Below are positions 31,453-41,378 of a stretch of DNA of 64,000 nucleotides, piece after piece. Under the pieces are notes generated by a model. It was not told the DNA's origin and searched no databases. It saw only the letters and a list, made by a program, of their open reading frames with translations. Numbering within the stretch: the first letter of the stretch is position 1; each line of letters begins with the position of its first letter. Where the stretch lies: positions 43,079-107,078 of the forward strand of contig SZWC01001562.1 in assembly GCA_023375785.1 (NCBI GenBank). Direction: 5' to 3'. The position numbers and the translations under genes were made by a program. The stretch comes from Penium margaritaceum (Eukaryota; Streptophyta; Zygnematophyceae; Desmidiales; Peniaceae).

Positions 31453-31983
31453 TGGGGGCAGCTGTTCCGGTGGAGATGACATGGAAAGCATCAATTGTCC
31501 CAAGGTCTGTCGCCGAGCAAGCAAAGATGTCCGAGAAGGAGTCAAGGAGATCGCAGAAGTCCTATTTTTGTGGATGAGATAGACGGGGGTGCAGGATGTG
31601 GTCCCAGCGAGGGGGCGACGGTGGTGCCTGGGCACGGATAGGGTAAAAGTCCTCTTCATCCTCCAGGGGAAGAACTTTGCCAAACACCTGTTCTCCCCGC
31701 TGCCACAACCCGAGGAGGTTACTCTGCACACCTGCTTCCACAGGATCCGTGGCAAGCTCTTGCCATTCCGCAGCCAGGACTTGCTCCGTGTCGAGTGTGT
31801 CCTCCGTGGGTACCGGGTCATGCTGGGAACGAGTGTGGGAGTCTTCTTGTGCGGTGTCAAGGAGGGAGAAGGGCTCACCGTCGGTGACGGGCACCGCCAC
31901 CCGGTCTCCAACTGTGATGAGGAGGTATTCCTCTGTGCCTGTTGTGGATGTGAGTTGCATGACGCCAAGGGAGAAAATGAGGT
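31453..31983 (-). pseudogene. Gyp-E protease-RT linker
   Basis: Minus-strand blocks are EYLLITVGDRVAVPV, then WQELATD, then DFYPIRAQ (frame 31562-32011), followed in another frame by DSFSDIFACSATDLGTIDAF and HVISTG just before the telomeric tract. The FxDIFAxSxxDLGxID...H.I.TG pattern is the canonical Gypsy run-in to reverse transcriptase. Confidence 0.75.
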
Positions 31984-32290
31984 TTACCTGACGCAGAAGG
32001 AGGTATTCCATGTCCAGGATAATGTCGTAAGTTCAGGCCCTCGTGACATAAATGTCCACTGGTTTGTGAAGAGACCCCACCTGCAAGGGGAGCCCCTGCA
32101 CTCTCCATCCCCGTAGTCCATTCCGCCCGCCGCGTTGCTGAACAGCCGGCGCATGGGAAGGACGCGGTCTGCCCAGCCGACCACAAGGAGGACGCGGAAG
32201 GCAACCGTAGTGTGGGTTGCTCCAGTGTCGATGATGGTGAGGAACTTCTGTCTGCAGATCCATACCACACAACAGACAACCTTATAGTGA
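31984..32290 (-). pseudogene. Gyp-E aspartic protease
   Basis: In frame 31984-32772 the residues TIIDTGATHT carry the retropepsin motif DTGA at 32218-32229. The downstream flap part (RVLPMRRLFSNAAGG) is readable, but the DxILGMDWL-type end has shifted. The catalytic motif is intact. Confidence 0.75.
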
Positions 32291-33229
32291 CAGTCGTCGC
32301 AGTGGGGTGGTTCCAGAGGCTGCGGTGCCCATCCCCAGTCTCGTTCCGCTGTATTCAAGGCTAGTGGTGCCTCTGGAACGACTCGACGGGTGTTCTGGGT
32401 GCCGTGCAATGGCGTGGTGCATTTGAGAGAGATGCCGACAGCCTGGAGGCAGTGATTGGCCCTGGTGAATTCCTCTTTAAGCTGCGGAGCAAGCTCGGGG
32501 TGGATGCGGAGGAAATCAAAGATGTTCACAGCTACAATGGAGGTGGTGAATAGCTTCTCCACTGGGTCTGTGGGGTCTCCTACAGCAGTTGGAGCAGTAC
32601 AGGGATCAGATGAGGGTACCGCGGCAGCTAGGCCTTCAGTACGCGGGGGATGCACGAGACGGCACTTCTCACCAGAACGCACGGAACGGGCTGCGATAGC
32701 ATCTTGTAGCCGGGCTTCAACAGCTTCCGCCTGCCGCCGCAGGTCGTTCTGCATTTGCGCTGCCTCCTGCATACCCCATCCGTGGAGTCTGAGCCGGCGA
32801 GCACGTGTGATGAGTGTCGTTCCTCGGTGGTGGGAGGCACCTCTGTGGTCTCATTGTCAGCCATGGGCAGACCCAGCTTGACATTGCGTGCTCCGTCTGT
32901 GGGGTTCGGGGTCGGCTGTGGGTTTGGCAAGATGCCTTGGCCAGTTCCCTGTCCTGACTGAGGCTGGCCGGATGGGGGCGGACGCGGTTGCTGTTGCTGC
33001 TACTGCTGCTGCTGCTGCTGACCTGGCCATGGCTGGTTGTAGTATTTTTGCCACTGTTGGACCATGGGATATTGGTGGATTGGATCAGGGCACGGAGCTG
33101 CTTGTCTGCGGTGAGGACAGTTGCGGGTGATGTGTTCTAGGCTTTGGCAGGTGTAGCAGGCCTTGCGCTTCTGTTGCGGAGGCTGCGTGTGAGAGGAGGA
33201 GGTTGTGTGGGTGTCTCCGTCCTAATGCT
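32291..33229 (-). pseudogene. Gyp-E gag C-terminal region with zinc knuckle
   Basis: A complete CCHC knuckle, C-YT-C-QSLE-H-ITRN-C, lies at 33117-33158 after a basic QKRKA. Pro/Gln/Ala-rich sequence follows, including a short polyglutamine-coding CTG run at 32990-33020. The long segment to the protease (32300-32900) contains HCLQAVGISLKCTTPLHGTQ-like coding without a known domain. Confidence 0.7.
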
Positions 33230-33769
33230 ATTGCATAGACCGTTGACGGGTGGATATGGCCGTAGCATCCTGCACCGCGTCTTGGAGAGAATGGTAGCGG
33301 TCAGTGATCGTGAGGCTGCTGACCTCATCTGGGAGCGCGCGGATGAGGTTTTGTAGGAGGACCTACAATGGAATTCCTTCCCCTTGTGGATTCTTGGCTA
33401 CTGAAGCCCAGGTTAGAAACTGGTCCAGGAATCTGTGGATGTTGTCGTCCTTGCGCAGGACTTCCTTCTCGTTCTTCCTTAGGGCTTCCTCATTTGTCAG
33501 AGGCTTGAAGCGTTCAATGAGGACGTTGCCGTAGTCTTCAAAGGATAGGAAGGGTGCGCGCGCATTGTACCAGTCTGTCGCAGTCCCCTGAAGGTGGAGT
33601 TCCGCGGTGGCAAGGCAGAGGTCGGGTGGACTCTGGCCAATTCTAGTGCATAGGGTGATTTGCTTGAGCCAGATCCAGGGGTATTCCTCCGGAGCGCCCC
33701 TAAAGGAATCTAGTCGCGGAAGATTCACGGGTTTAGAGTGGATAAACTACAGTTGAGGCACGGTGCTGC
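33230..33769 (-). pseudogene. Gyp-E gag core (retrotransposon gag domain)
   Basis: Frame 33363-33728 (121 codons) reads LPRLDSFRGAPEEYPWIWLK, then LCLATAELHLQGTATDWYNA, then YGNVLIERFKPLTNEEALRK and FLDQFLTWAS. The A..L.G.A..WY...A pattern is the retrotransposon gag (capsid) domain. It would form the particle shell. Confidence 0.85.
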
Positions 33770-35290
33770 GGTTAGTCGTCAATGATGTCATGGATTGTGG
33801 GGGTAGGAGGGCCGTAGGTTGAGCTGCGGGGTAGCCAGTATGGTGAATCTGCATCGGGGACCGCCCCGCGGGCATGTGAGGGCCTGACTACGTGGGTGGG
33901 GAGAGTATGTACCAGGAAGAAGGGACTGGTGTTGAGGTAGTGTAGTGTGTGGAGAAGAATGTCGTCCCAGGGGGCGAAACCTGGGTCCCTAGCGCCGGCG
34001 GTGCCGTCGGCTGCGGTATCCAATAGGTCTGGGGGGTAGGGGTCACAGCAATGGAGCTGAAGGGAAGTATTGGTCCAGTGTTGGCGGCTGAGGCTGGCGC
34101 AACCGCAGGGGGTGGGCTACCGTTGTCCCAGTGGAGTGCTGAGTCCTCATTATCTGCCGCGGTAGCGGATGTGATTGGACTGGTGTTGTCGGCTGAGGTT
34201 GTGGCATTGGTGGTGATGCCTGAAGGATCATTCTCGCTGGGATGGCCCTGACTGGCTGTAGCGGGTGGAGCTGCTGGTAGGCTGGCAAGGATGGCTGAGG
34301 TGTTGGTGCTGCCCCCAGGTATGGCTGCGGCTGCGTGCTTGGCGAGAATGACTGCCGAATCGTTCCCACTTGCGCAGTGCTCATCGACTGCTAGTGTTGA
34401 GTCATCCGTGGTTGCAAGGTTTTTGCGGAGGGTTGCACCATGCTTCCGAGCGGCTACTGCTGATGCATCAGTGGTTGGAACCCCGGCGGAGGAGGCTGAA
34501 CCATGGTCCCCTCTTGGATGGTACCCCCAAAAGGCTCGATCATCTGTTTTGGCTGCGGAGCCATTGCGGAGTTCTGCACCACCGTTCCTAACTGCATCGT
34601 CGCCACAAGTTGCTGAGGCTGGTGTATCGGCTGCTGCACCCCTGATAGTGGGGGAGGCATCATGGTCCCCATGTGCATGGTGCCCGCAACCGCTTGTGGA
34701 GTCCCTGGGTACGGCTGAGATTGGCACATCTGCTGTTGTGCCGGTCCTGACACGGAGGGTTGTGGCGTCATTCCTGCCTGCACGGTTCCCACAAACTGTT
34801 GCGGCGGGTACATCTACTGTTGTGGTAACCCTGTCGTTGAAGGTTGTGCCGCTGATCCCGCCGGCACCGTTCCCGCGGGCACTTGTGTCTAGATCGCGTG
34901 CAACTGGTACACCTACGGTTGTGCGGAACCCGATGCCAGGGAGGATGTCGGTGTCCCCGCCTGCATGATCCTTGAGAACTGCTGCGGCGGGTGCATCTGC
35001 GACTGCTACAGGCCCGACACCGGGGGCTGTGCCGACGTGCCCACTTGCACCGCCCTTGCGTACTGCTATGGCTGGTTCACTCCCTGCTCCATCTCGAGTG
35101 CGGAGCCCGTGAACCCCGCCTGCGTGATTTCCACATGCTGCTGCGGGTGGGTCATCGGCTGCTGCTTGTCCGGCGCAGATGACTCTGGGGTCCCTGACTC
35201 TCCAGCATTTACCAACGCGAGCTGTGGATGCATCGGAGGTGGTGAGTACTGCGGCGTCAGATCGCCAGTTGCTGGTGGCTACTGCCCGCC
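33770..35290 (-). repeat. Gyp-E gag N-terminal Pro/Gln-rich repeat region
   Basis: Some 1.5 kb encodes, on the minus strand, degenerate repeats of roughly 25-33 residues with the core G-T-x-Q-x-G-T/M followed by Pro/Gln-rich sequence (frames 34454-34813 and 34043-34384: GTVQAGM, GTMHMGT, ATMQLGT, GTIQEGT). Some phase shifts occur. The plus strand appears Ala/Val- or Cys-rich only as an antisense shadow. Confidence 0.7.
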
Positions 35291-35735
35291 ATGACGCCGG
35301 TAGACCAATCCGCGATAGGCCCCTAGTTTTCTACCAGCGGGAGATTCTTCCAGCGATGGTGGGGCGTCGGAGAACCATTGCGCTCCCAGGACCATGTCCT
35401 CCTGTCCCTCCCGTCCCTACTAAGGGTGGACGGATCCGCGGCTGCCATGACTGTGGACGCTCTCCACTTCCACACGCTCGCCCAGCGCATCCATGATACG
35501 GCTCCAGTGTAGCTACTCCAGCCACTCGGTCACCCGCCGGTGTTGGGCGAGTGGGTCGGAGCCTGGTGAAGAACTGACTTGGTGCGGGACAAGACGGAGG
35601 AGAAGTCCCGGATGCCAGTGTATGTGGTGGCTCGGCGTGGCAGGAAGCACCATTCTGGTGATTGCTGCTGCTGTCGTTGCTGGTACCATTGCCTAATGTC
35701 CTGATGCACGAAGCTAGCCGACGACATCAACAACT
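35291..35735 (-). pseudogene. Gyp-E gag N terminus and leader
   Basis: Minus frames 35530-35733 (IRQWYQQRQQQQSPEW...) and 35331-35525 are short, Gln/Gly-rich and lead into the repeat region. No start codon could be chosen with certainty. Confidence 0.5.
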
Positions 35736-35796
35736 GATCTGAAGCTTACGTGCAGTTCCGCTGAGCAAAGAGCGAGGAACCGTCCACGCTCACCGC

Positions 35797-35813
35797 ACCA
35801 TGACACTGATACC
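35797..35813 (-). promoter_or_regulatory. Possible primer binding site of Gyp-E
   Basis: The minus strand reads GGGGGTATCAGTGTCAT, resembling the TGGTATCAGAGCCA type with several changes, about 65 bases upstream of the first gag frame. The LTR to the right could not be delimited. Confidence 0.4.
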
Positions 35814-36935
35814 CCCAATTTCGCCCCGCTTCAGACCTGCTCTACGCTTGCCTTGCTCTGCGCTATCCGCGGACTATGAGCTTCTGATGCAGCTATCCCT
35901 TGCTTAGGCCCTTCCGCAGCTGTTTATTCTGAAGCGCTATTCTTGGCCAGCAGACAATTCCGCGGACCACAGGTCTAGACTACATGCGAGAACCTCACCA
36001 ATGGGTAGCACTCCGTGGTCCACTTCTTGCCACATGTGAGCCCACCACCTCGTGGCTTCCAGCTCCTCTCCACGAAACCTTGTTCTACAACCGTGTGCAA
36101 GCAAGGGTCCCGCCGGCAGCGCACTTCACCCTGAGCTCGGTTCCTCGGACGCACGGCCCCGATAGCCGCCGGCAGAACACCAAAAGTAATGGAAGGCAAG
36201 GAAGTCGAAGGATGAGAGCACAGATAGAGCGGGTAAATTTCTTTCATAATCAGGGGATGAGTACATGGAATGCGGAGTTCTGATTCAAGACGACCTTCTG
36301 TTACCGCTACCTATGCCTTATCTACTCAGGACTCCGCGCGGCATGTCTGCACACTGTGGGTCTCGTCCCTCACATGTCATCCTCTTTCCTCCTACTTTGG
36401 ACTCCACGCGGTATGTCTACGTACCGCGGGTCTCGTCCGCAAGCGCACAAGAGAGCATCTTTCTTCTTCTCATCCTACTGAGTTCCTCTTCTACATCCGC
36501 GGCTCGTGCACGCGGACTTGGTGTTCTTCCTTAAATCTTCGTCTTTCATGGTGCATCCTCTTGGTGCTCTTCCTTGATTGGCGCGACGACCCCAGTGCTG
36601 ATTGCCCATTGTTCCCTTGATTGCTCCGCTCGTCCGCCGTTCGTTCGCTTGATCAGCTTCATGATTGTACTTCTTTCTGCAGTTTGACCCTTGTTCGTTT
36701 CCCACCGTGCGTCTTCCCGCCACTTCTTCCCGCCTCTTTCACTGTTGTCGCATTCTGCATCATGCTGGTCCTCTACACAGTCGCCCCTTCGTCCAAGCGC
36801 TTGAGATTGCCGTAGGGAGGGCTGAGGTCGCCGCAGATGACAATGTCAACCTGCGGCAGCTTTCTGCCAGGTGGCCCGCCTTCACCGCTATTGGGTTCCG
36901 CGCTACCCGCATGCTCGACCGCGCTTACCGTGGGA
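35814..36935. other. Unassigned sequence, perhaps Gyp-E 5' LTR plus other DNA
   Basis: The first part (to about 36280) may be the Gyp-E LTR, but no second copy is available. A 70-bp-spaced duplication is visible at 36331 and 36401 (ACTCCRCGCGGYATGTCT...GGGTCTCGTCC). The coding-like frame 36665-36970 has no recognised motif. Confidence 0.4.
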
Positions 36936-36940
36936 GCCAG
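36936..36940. repeat. Left target duplication of Gyp-A2 (GCCAG)
   Basis: It is identical to 43262-43266 on the other side of the element. Confidence 0.95.
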
Positions 36941-37299
36941 TGTGAGAGTGGGTGCTCTCTGGAGATTTAGCCTTGGTGTGTGGAGAGCACAGTCGCAGCG
37001 GAAAGATAGACTTGGAGATGTCTGGAAGCCAGAGCTGGAAAATACAGGTTAATCAGATTGAACTGAGTACAGGGAATTTATACTGTCCGGCTGGCTAGCC
37101 CAGGCCTCAGCCTACTGCTGTCCTAGCTTGCTACAACAAGCTACTTGCACCTGTACTAGGTGTCCTACTTGCACCTGAACTCGGTGCCCTACTTGCACCT
37201 AGTGCCTTGTGCGAGAAGTCCCAGGCCGTCGATCGTCGAGATCGACGGTTGATCTTGTCTCTCGGCGAGCCGCCTCGTTGCTCCCGTATGCCTCGCGGC
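36941..37299 (-). mobile_element. Gyp-A2 3' LTR (cut by N gap)
   Basis: This corresponds to bases 1-359 of the 771-bp right LTR. It includes three 24-bp units starting CTACTTGCACCT and a short hairpin CCGTCGAT/ATCGACGG. The remaining part lies in the N run. Confidence 0.9.
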
Positions 37300-37643
37300 N
37301 NNNNNNNNNNNNNNNNNNNNNNNNNNNNNNNNNNNNNNNNNNNNNNNNNNNNNNNNNNNNNNNNNNNNNNNNNNNNNNNNNNNNNNNNNNNNNNNNNNNN
37401 NNNNNNNNNNNNNNNNNNNNNNNNNNNNNNNNNNNNNNNNNNNNNNNNNNNNNNNNNNNNNNNNNNNNNNNNNNNNNNNNNNNNNNNNNNNNNNNNNNNN
37501 NNNNNNNNNNNNNNNNNNNNNNNNNNNNNNNNNNNNNNNNNNNNNNNNNNNNNNNNNNNNNNNNNNNNNNNNNNNNNNNNNNNNNNNNNNNNNNNNNNNN
37601 NNNNNNNNNNNNNNNNNNNNNNNNNNNNNNNNNNNNNNNNNNN
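37300..37643. other. Assembly gap of 344 N
   Basis: It hides the rest of the Gyp-A2 3' LTR, the polypurine tract and the C-terminal chromodomain. From the LTR length alone at least about 412 bases must be missing, so the N count is not the true size. Confidence 0.95.
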
Positions 37644-37794
37644 ACCTGGACAGTAGGAGGTGGAGCTGTCCCGCGACCCTGGAAGAAGGTGTTGGGGTCG
37701 CGATAGGCACGAAGCAGGGAGATGTGGAACACCGGATGGATGGTGTAGTGAGCTGGCAGCTCCAGCTTGTATGAAACGGCCGACCGCTTCTCTA

Positions 37795-38199
37795 GAATGC
37801 GGAACGGACCCACCCATCGCGGTTTCAACTTGGGACTCCCAACTCCCATCAGCTGCAGGTTAGCAGAGTTCAGCATCACCTGATCTCCCACTTGGAACTC
37901 CTCCACAGAGCGATGCTTATCAGCCTGCCGCTTCTGCTGCTTCTGTGCCTTCAACAGCCGTTGCCGCACCACGTCCCAAGTGGTGGCAAACCCTTNAGAA
38001 TGCGGAACGGACCCACCCATCGCGGTTTCAGCTTGGGACTCCCAACTCCCATCAGCTGCAGGTTAGCAGAGTTCAGCATCACCTGATCTCCCACTTGGAA
38101 CTCCTCCGCAGAGCGATGCTTATCAGCCTGCCGCTTCTGCTGCTTCTGTGCCTTCAACAGCCGTTGCCGCACCACGTCCCAAGTGGTGGCAAACCCTTC
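37795..38199. repeat. Duplicated 201-base segment around a single N (37996)
   Basis: 37795-37995 is repeated almost exactly from 37997. The repeat interrupts the integrase frame, which is continuous if one copy is ignored. This is most simply an assembly join of overlapping contig ends. Confidence 0.9.
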
Positions 38200-39534
38200 A
38201 GCAATCTGCTGCACAGCCGGAAGAGATGTTGCCGTAGCAAGGGCGGCTGGGCTCAGTGGCTGATGGCCATAGACCACCTCAAACGGTGACTTCCCTGTGG
38301 ATGTTGACACCGCTGAGTTGTAGGCGAACTCTGCCACTCCGAGCTTCTCCTCCCAACCCTCTCCATCCGGTGGGACCATGCTCCGCAGCAGCTGCTCCAA
38401 TGTCTGGTTCGTGCGCTCTGTCTGCCCATCGCTCTGTGGGTGGTATGCTGTGGTCAGCTGCACTCGCGTGCCCAGCTTCTCCATGAGATCTCTCCAGAAT
38501 CGCGAAGTGAAGCGTGGATCGCGATCTGAGACCACCGACTGCGGCACTCCACGTAGCTTGATGACATGACTGAGGAGGATTTGAGCTGTCCCGCCAGCTG
38601 TGATGCTCTCAGGACATGCGATGAAGTGTGCCATCTTGGAGAACCGGTCCACCACCACCAACACCGTGCTGTTGCCTTGCTGCGTCACAGGCAACCCGCC
38701 GATGAAGTCAAGCGAGATGTCCGTCCAAGGCCTCTCAGGTACAAGCAATGGTTGCAGCTCCCCTGGTGGCTTGGTCCTCCATGCCTTGATGCGTTGGCAC
38801 ACATCGCAACTGCTCACAAACCTCTTGCAATCAGTCGCCATTGACGACCACCAGTATTGGCGTGCCAAGGCTTTCAGCGTCTTGTCGAAGCCGAAGTGAC
38901 CCGAGTAGTGGGTGTCATGCGCCTCCTCCAGCAACAACTGCCTCAACGGCGCATAGTCCGGCACGACAATTATCTGCTCCTGCCCCCTTCGCCAATACAC
39001 TGCATCCCACATGGCGTCTTTCAGCGCACCACCCGTGAACTCACTGTCCACGCCATAGCCGTGCTTGAACAAGCTATGCATGACTGGAGATCCCATCAGC
39101 ACCGAGATGGCATTGAGGCTCAAGTCCGGCCTCCGCGACAAAGGATCTGCCGGGTTCACCTTCCCAGGCTTGTATTGGATCTCGTAGTCAAAACTTCCTT
39201 CCAAAAACTCCATCCAGTGAGTTTGTCGGCGACTGAGGTTCGGCTGCGTCTTCAGGTACTTCAGGGCGTAATGGTCCGTGAAGACCACGCAGCGCCGCGA
39301 CTCGAGGTAGCACCTCCAGTGCTTGAACGCATGGATCACCGCCAGCATCTCCTTTTCATGGATTGCGTAGTTCAGCTCCGCACCTCGCAACTTGCGAGAC
39401 GCGTACGCGATCGGCTGCGGCCCCTTTCTGTGATCCTGCATCAGCACCGCCCCAATGGCATAGTCGCTTGCGTCCGTCGCCATGACGTACTCCTTGGATG
39501 AATCCGGATGCACCAGGACCGGAGCGTCACACAT
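37997..39534 (-). CDS. Gyp-A2 RNase H and integrase
   Basis: One open frame from 39534 down to the single-N join. RNase H shows DASDYAIGAVL, SRKL, EKEMLAVIHAFKHWRCYL and FTDHYALKYL. Integrase has an HHCC module (HDTHYSGHFG ... CDVC), a core with LDFIGGLP, SDRDPRFTSRFW and PQSDGQTERTNQTLEQ (the D, D and E positions), and the tail VGDQVMLNSANL then KLKPRWVGPFRI. It lies in the same frame as the RT block, from which it is separated by a TAG at 39559-39561 where Gyp-A1 has CAA. RNase H removes the RNA template and integrase inserts the DNA copy. All catalytic residues visible are intact. Confidence 0.92.
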
Positions 39535-39561
39535 TGCAGCCTTGAGCTCCTCGAAGCTCTT

Positions 39562-39890
39562 CTACTCCTGATTGCCCCATTCCCACTGGTGATCCTTCCT
39601 CAGCAGCTGAGTCAGCGGCGCACCCTTTTCTGCGTACCCCCGGATGAATTTCCGGTAGTAGTTGACAAACCCCAGGAATACCTGGATGTCACGCACGCAC
39701 TTTGGTGTCGGCCACTGCTTCACTGCTTCCACCTTCTTGGGGTCCATGCGGAGACCCTTGCCGCTCACGATGTGCCCAAGGAACTCCACCTCCCTTTTCT
39801 CGAACTCGCACTTGGAGAGCTTCGCAAACAACTTCTCTTTCCGAAGAATGTCCAGCACCTGCCGAAGGTGTTGTTGATGCTCTGCCAGAG
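39562..39890 (-). CDS. Gyp-A2 reverse transcriptase, thumb/connection part
   Basis: The block between two in-frame stops reads LFAKLSKCEFEKREVEFLGH, then KKVEAVKQWPTPK, then VFLGFVNYYRKFI and PLTQLL. This is the standard Gypsy segment after the catalytic box. Both bordering stops can be explained by one C-to-T change each (CGA to TGA upstream; CAG to TAG downstream). Confidence 0.9.
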
Positions 39891-39891
39891 T

Positions 39892-41289
39892 TCAGGAGTA
39901 GATGAGGATATCGTCGAGGAACACCACCACGAACTGGTCCAAGTGAGGGTGGAAGATCCTGTTCATGAGGCTCATGAACGTTGCAGGAGCGTTGGTCAAT
40001 CCAAACGGCATCACGAGGTACTCGAAATGGCCGTACCGCGTCCGAAACGCCGTCTTCTCTACATCCTGCTCCGCAATCCGGATCTGATGGTACCCCGAGC
40101 GCAAGTCAATCTTGCTGAAGAACTGCGCTCCCCTCAGCTGGTCAAATAGCTCCTCGACCCTTGGCAGCGGGTACCGATTCTTGATCGTTACGTTGTTCAA
40201 TGCGCGATAGTCCACGCACATCCGCAGCTCCCCTGTCTTTTTCTTCACAAAGAGGACCGGTGCAGTGTAAGGTGACACCGACGGTCTGATGAACCCCTGC
40301 TCCGACAGCTCCTCCAACTGCTTCTTCAGCTCACCCAGCTTATTATCGCTCATGCGATAAGCAGCCCGTACCGTTGGAGTTGCTCCAGGAACAAGCTCGA
40401 TTTTGTGGTCGATGTCCCGCTTCGGTGGTAAACCCTTTGGCAGCTCAGCAGGAAACACGTCGTTGTAGCTGTCCAACACTCCCTTGATGCCTTCCGACAG
40501 CTTTGCAGCTGGTGCTTTTTGCTGCTTTCCCTCTTGTTGTTTTGTCTCCGCTGCCAGCACTTCCACCTCTTCAGCTGCTGCCTTTTGTCGCACCCACACA
40601 AGGTACACTTGATCCCCCTTGCGCTGACAGCGCTTCAGCTGCACGTAAATCAACTGCAGTACCTTGCCTGCCTTGGAGTCCTTCTCTTCTGCCCACAACG
40701 GCAAAACAATTTGCTCTCCGCATTTCTTCACTTTCACCTGGCTGCGCACCCAATCCACAGCAGGATTCCACCGATGCAGGCAGTCACACCCCAAAATGGC
40801 GTCGTAGGTGTCCATCGGGCACGTGCGAAAGTTAACATCGCACGACAGCTTGCCCAGACGGATCCTCAGAGGCTTCAGAGGCAGTCCGCACTCCAGCTCC
40901 CCTCGCACCAACTTGGCCGTAGTTGGCTTCCCAGGTAGCCGTGCAAGCCCCAACCTCTTTGCAAGCTCGTCGCTGAAGAATGAGTGCGACGCGCCGCAAT
41001 CCAGTAATGCTTTTATCTGCCGGCGAGTCTGGCGCCCCTCACCGTCCGCAGAACCAGCCGATAATATTTCGGCTTTCAGGAGGATCCCCGGAACGCTCCC
41101 GCTTCCTTCGCTCCGCAGCAATACACTCGGCAGCTCCCTAGTTGTCGAAGGACTTTTGGGGCTGGTGTTCGCTGATGCGGACGAAGCTTTCCCAGCAGAT
41201 GGCCGTCCGCCACTCACTGCTGGTTGCCGTTTCCCATTTGCTTCTTCTTGCAGTCCTTCTTGTGGTGCCCAGGCTTCCCGCAGATCCAA
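39892..41289 (-). CDS. Gyp-A2 protease and reverse transcriptase (pol N part)
   Basis: The frame opens inside gag in the -1 phase, so the first codons (from 41289, a TTG) are not a start; pol is most likely made by frameshifting at 41229-41235. The protease motif reads [11 protein letters not shown], with DCGA (40990-41001) in place of the usual DSGA or DTGA. Later landmarks are [72 protein letters not shown] and FLDDILIYS with the catalytic Asp pair at 39910-39915. A TGA follows IYS. The Cys in DCGA may or may not impair the protease; this was not testable here. Confidence 0.93.
   Translation of the reverse strand: MDLREAWAPQEGLQEEANGKRQPAVSGGRPSAGKASSASANTSPKSPSTTRELPSVLLRSEGSGSVPGILLKAEILSAGSADGEGRQTRRQIKALLDCGASHSFFSDELAKRLGLARLPGKPTTAKLVRGELECGLPLKPLRIRLGKLSCDVNFRTCPMDTYDAILGCDCLHRWNPAVDWVRSQVKVKKCGEQIVLPLWAEEKDSKAGKVLQLIYVQLKRCQRKGDQVYLVWVRQKAAAEEVEVLAAETKQQEGKQQKAPAAKLSEGIKGVLDSYNDVFPAELPKGLPPKRDIDHKIELVPGATPTVRAAYRMSDNKLGELKKQLEELSEQGFIRPSVSPYTAPVLFVKKKTGELRMCVDYRALNNVTIKNRYPLPRVEELFDQLRGAQFFSKIDLRSGYHQIRIAEQDVEKTAFRTRYGHFEYLVMPFGLTNAPATFMSLMNRIFHPHLDQFVVVFLDDILIYS
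41192..41235 (-). promoter_or_regulatory. -1 ribosomal frameshift signal between Gyp-A2 gag and pol
   Basis: The sense strand has the slippery heptamer G-GGA-AAC (41229-41235) in the gag reading phase. A five-base spacer (41224-41228) follows, then a perfect 7-bp stem CCAGCAG/CTGCTGG (41217-41223 with 41192-41198) whose 18-base loop holds a further 4-bp TGGC/GCCA stem. Pol is in the -1 frame and overlaps gag here, and the gag TGA (41214-41216) is the first codon of the loop. The site follows the zinc knuckle directly. Spacing and phase are those of known retroviral -1 signals; function is inferred, not shown. Confidence 0.85.
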
Positions 41290-41375
41290 CAGTTCCCACC
41301 ACGCGGCTTGCTTTGCTGCTGGCCTCCTTGCACTGCGTCGATCTCCATGGGGTCAGCTGGTTGGTGCGGTGCTCG
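41214..41375 (-). pseudogene. Gyp-A2 gag C terminus with zinc knuckle
   Basis: This continues the gag frame after the TAG at 41376-41378: [12 protein letters not shown], then CCHC knuckle [14 protein letters not shown] and a basic tail, ending at TGA 41214-41216. The knuckle binds element RNA during packaging. Without readthrough of the TAG it would not be made; Gyp-A1 has TGG at the TAG, so the stop is a recent G-to-A change. Confidence 0.9.
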
Positions 41376-41378
41376 ACA

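Larger units (their letters stand above)
31203..35815 (-). mobile_element. Gyp-E: truncated Ty3/Gypsy element
   Basis: From right to left it has a primer-site-like sequence, a long Pro/Gln-rich gag leader, a gag core, a zinc knuckle, a protease with DTGA, the protease-RT linker and the start of reverse transcriptase. The element is cut at 31203 against Cop-D2, so RNase H and integrase are missing. Its sequence differs clearly from Gyp-A and Gyp-B. Confidence 0.75.

Noticed and set aside
34291-34968. Plus-strand 225-codon Ala/Val-rich frame
   Set aside because: It is antisense to the Pro/Gln-rich gag repeats of Gyp-E.
34965-35294. Cys-rich plus-strand frame resembling a metallothionein-like protein
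   Set aside because: The regular Cys pattern mirrors Gln/Pro/Thr-type codons of the Gyp-E gag repeat on the minus strand.
37131-38020. Frames running through the N gap
   Set aside because: The N run is translated as unknown residues; these frames have no evidential value.
38857-40149. Two plus-strand frames above 210 codons
   Set aside because: They are antisense to intact RT, RNase H and integrase coding of Gyp-A2.
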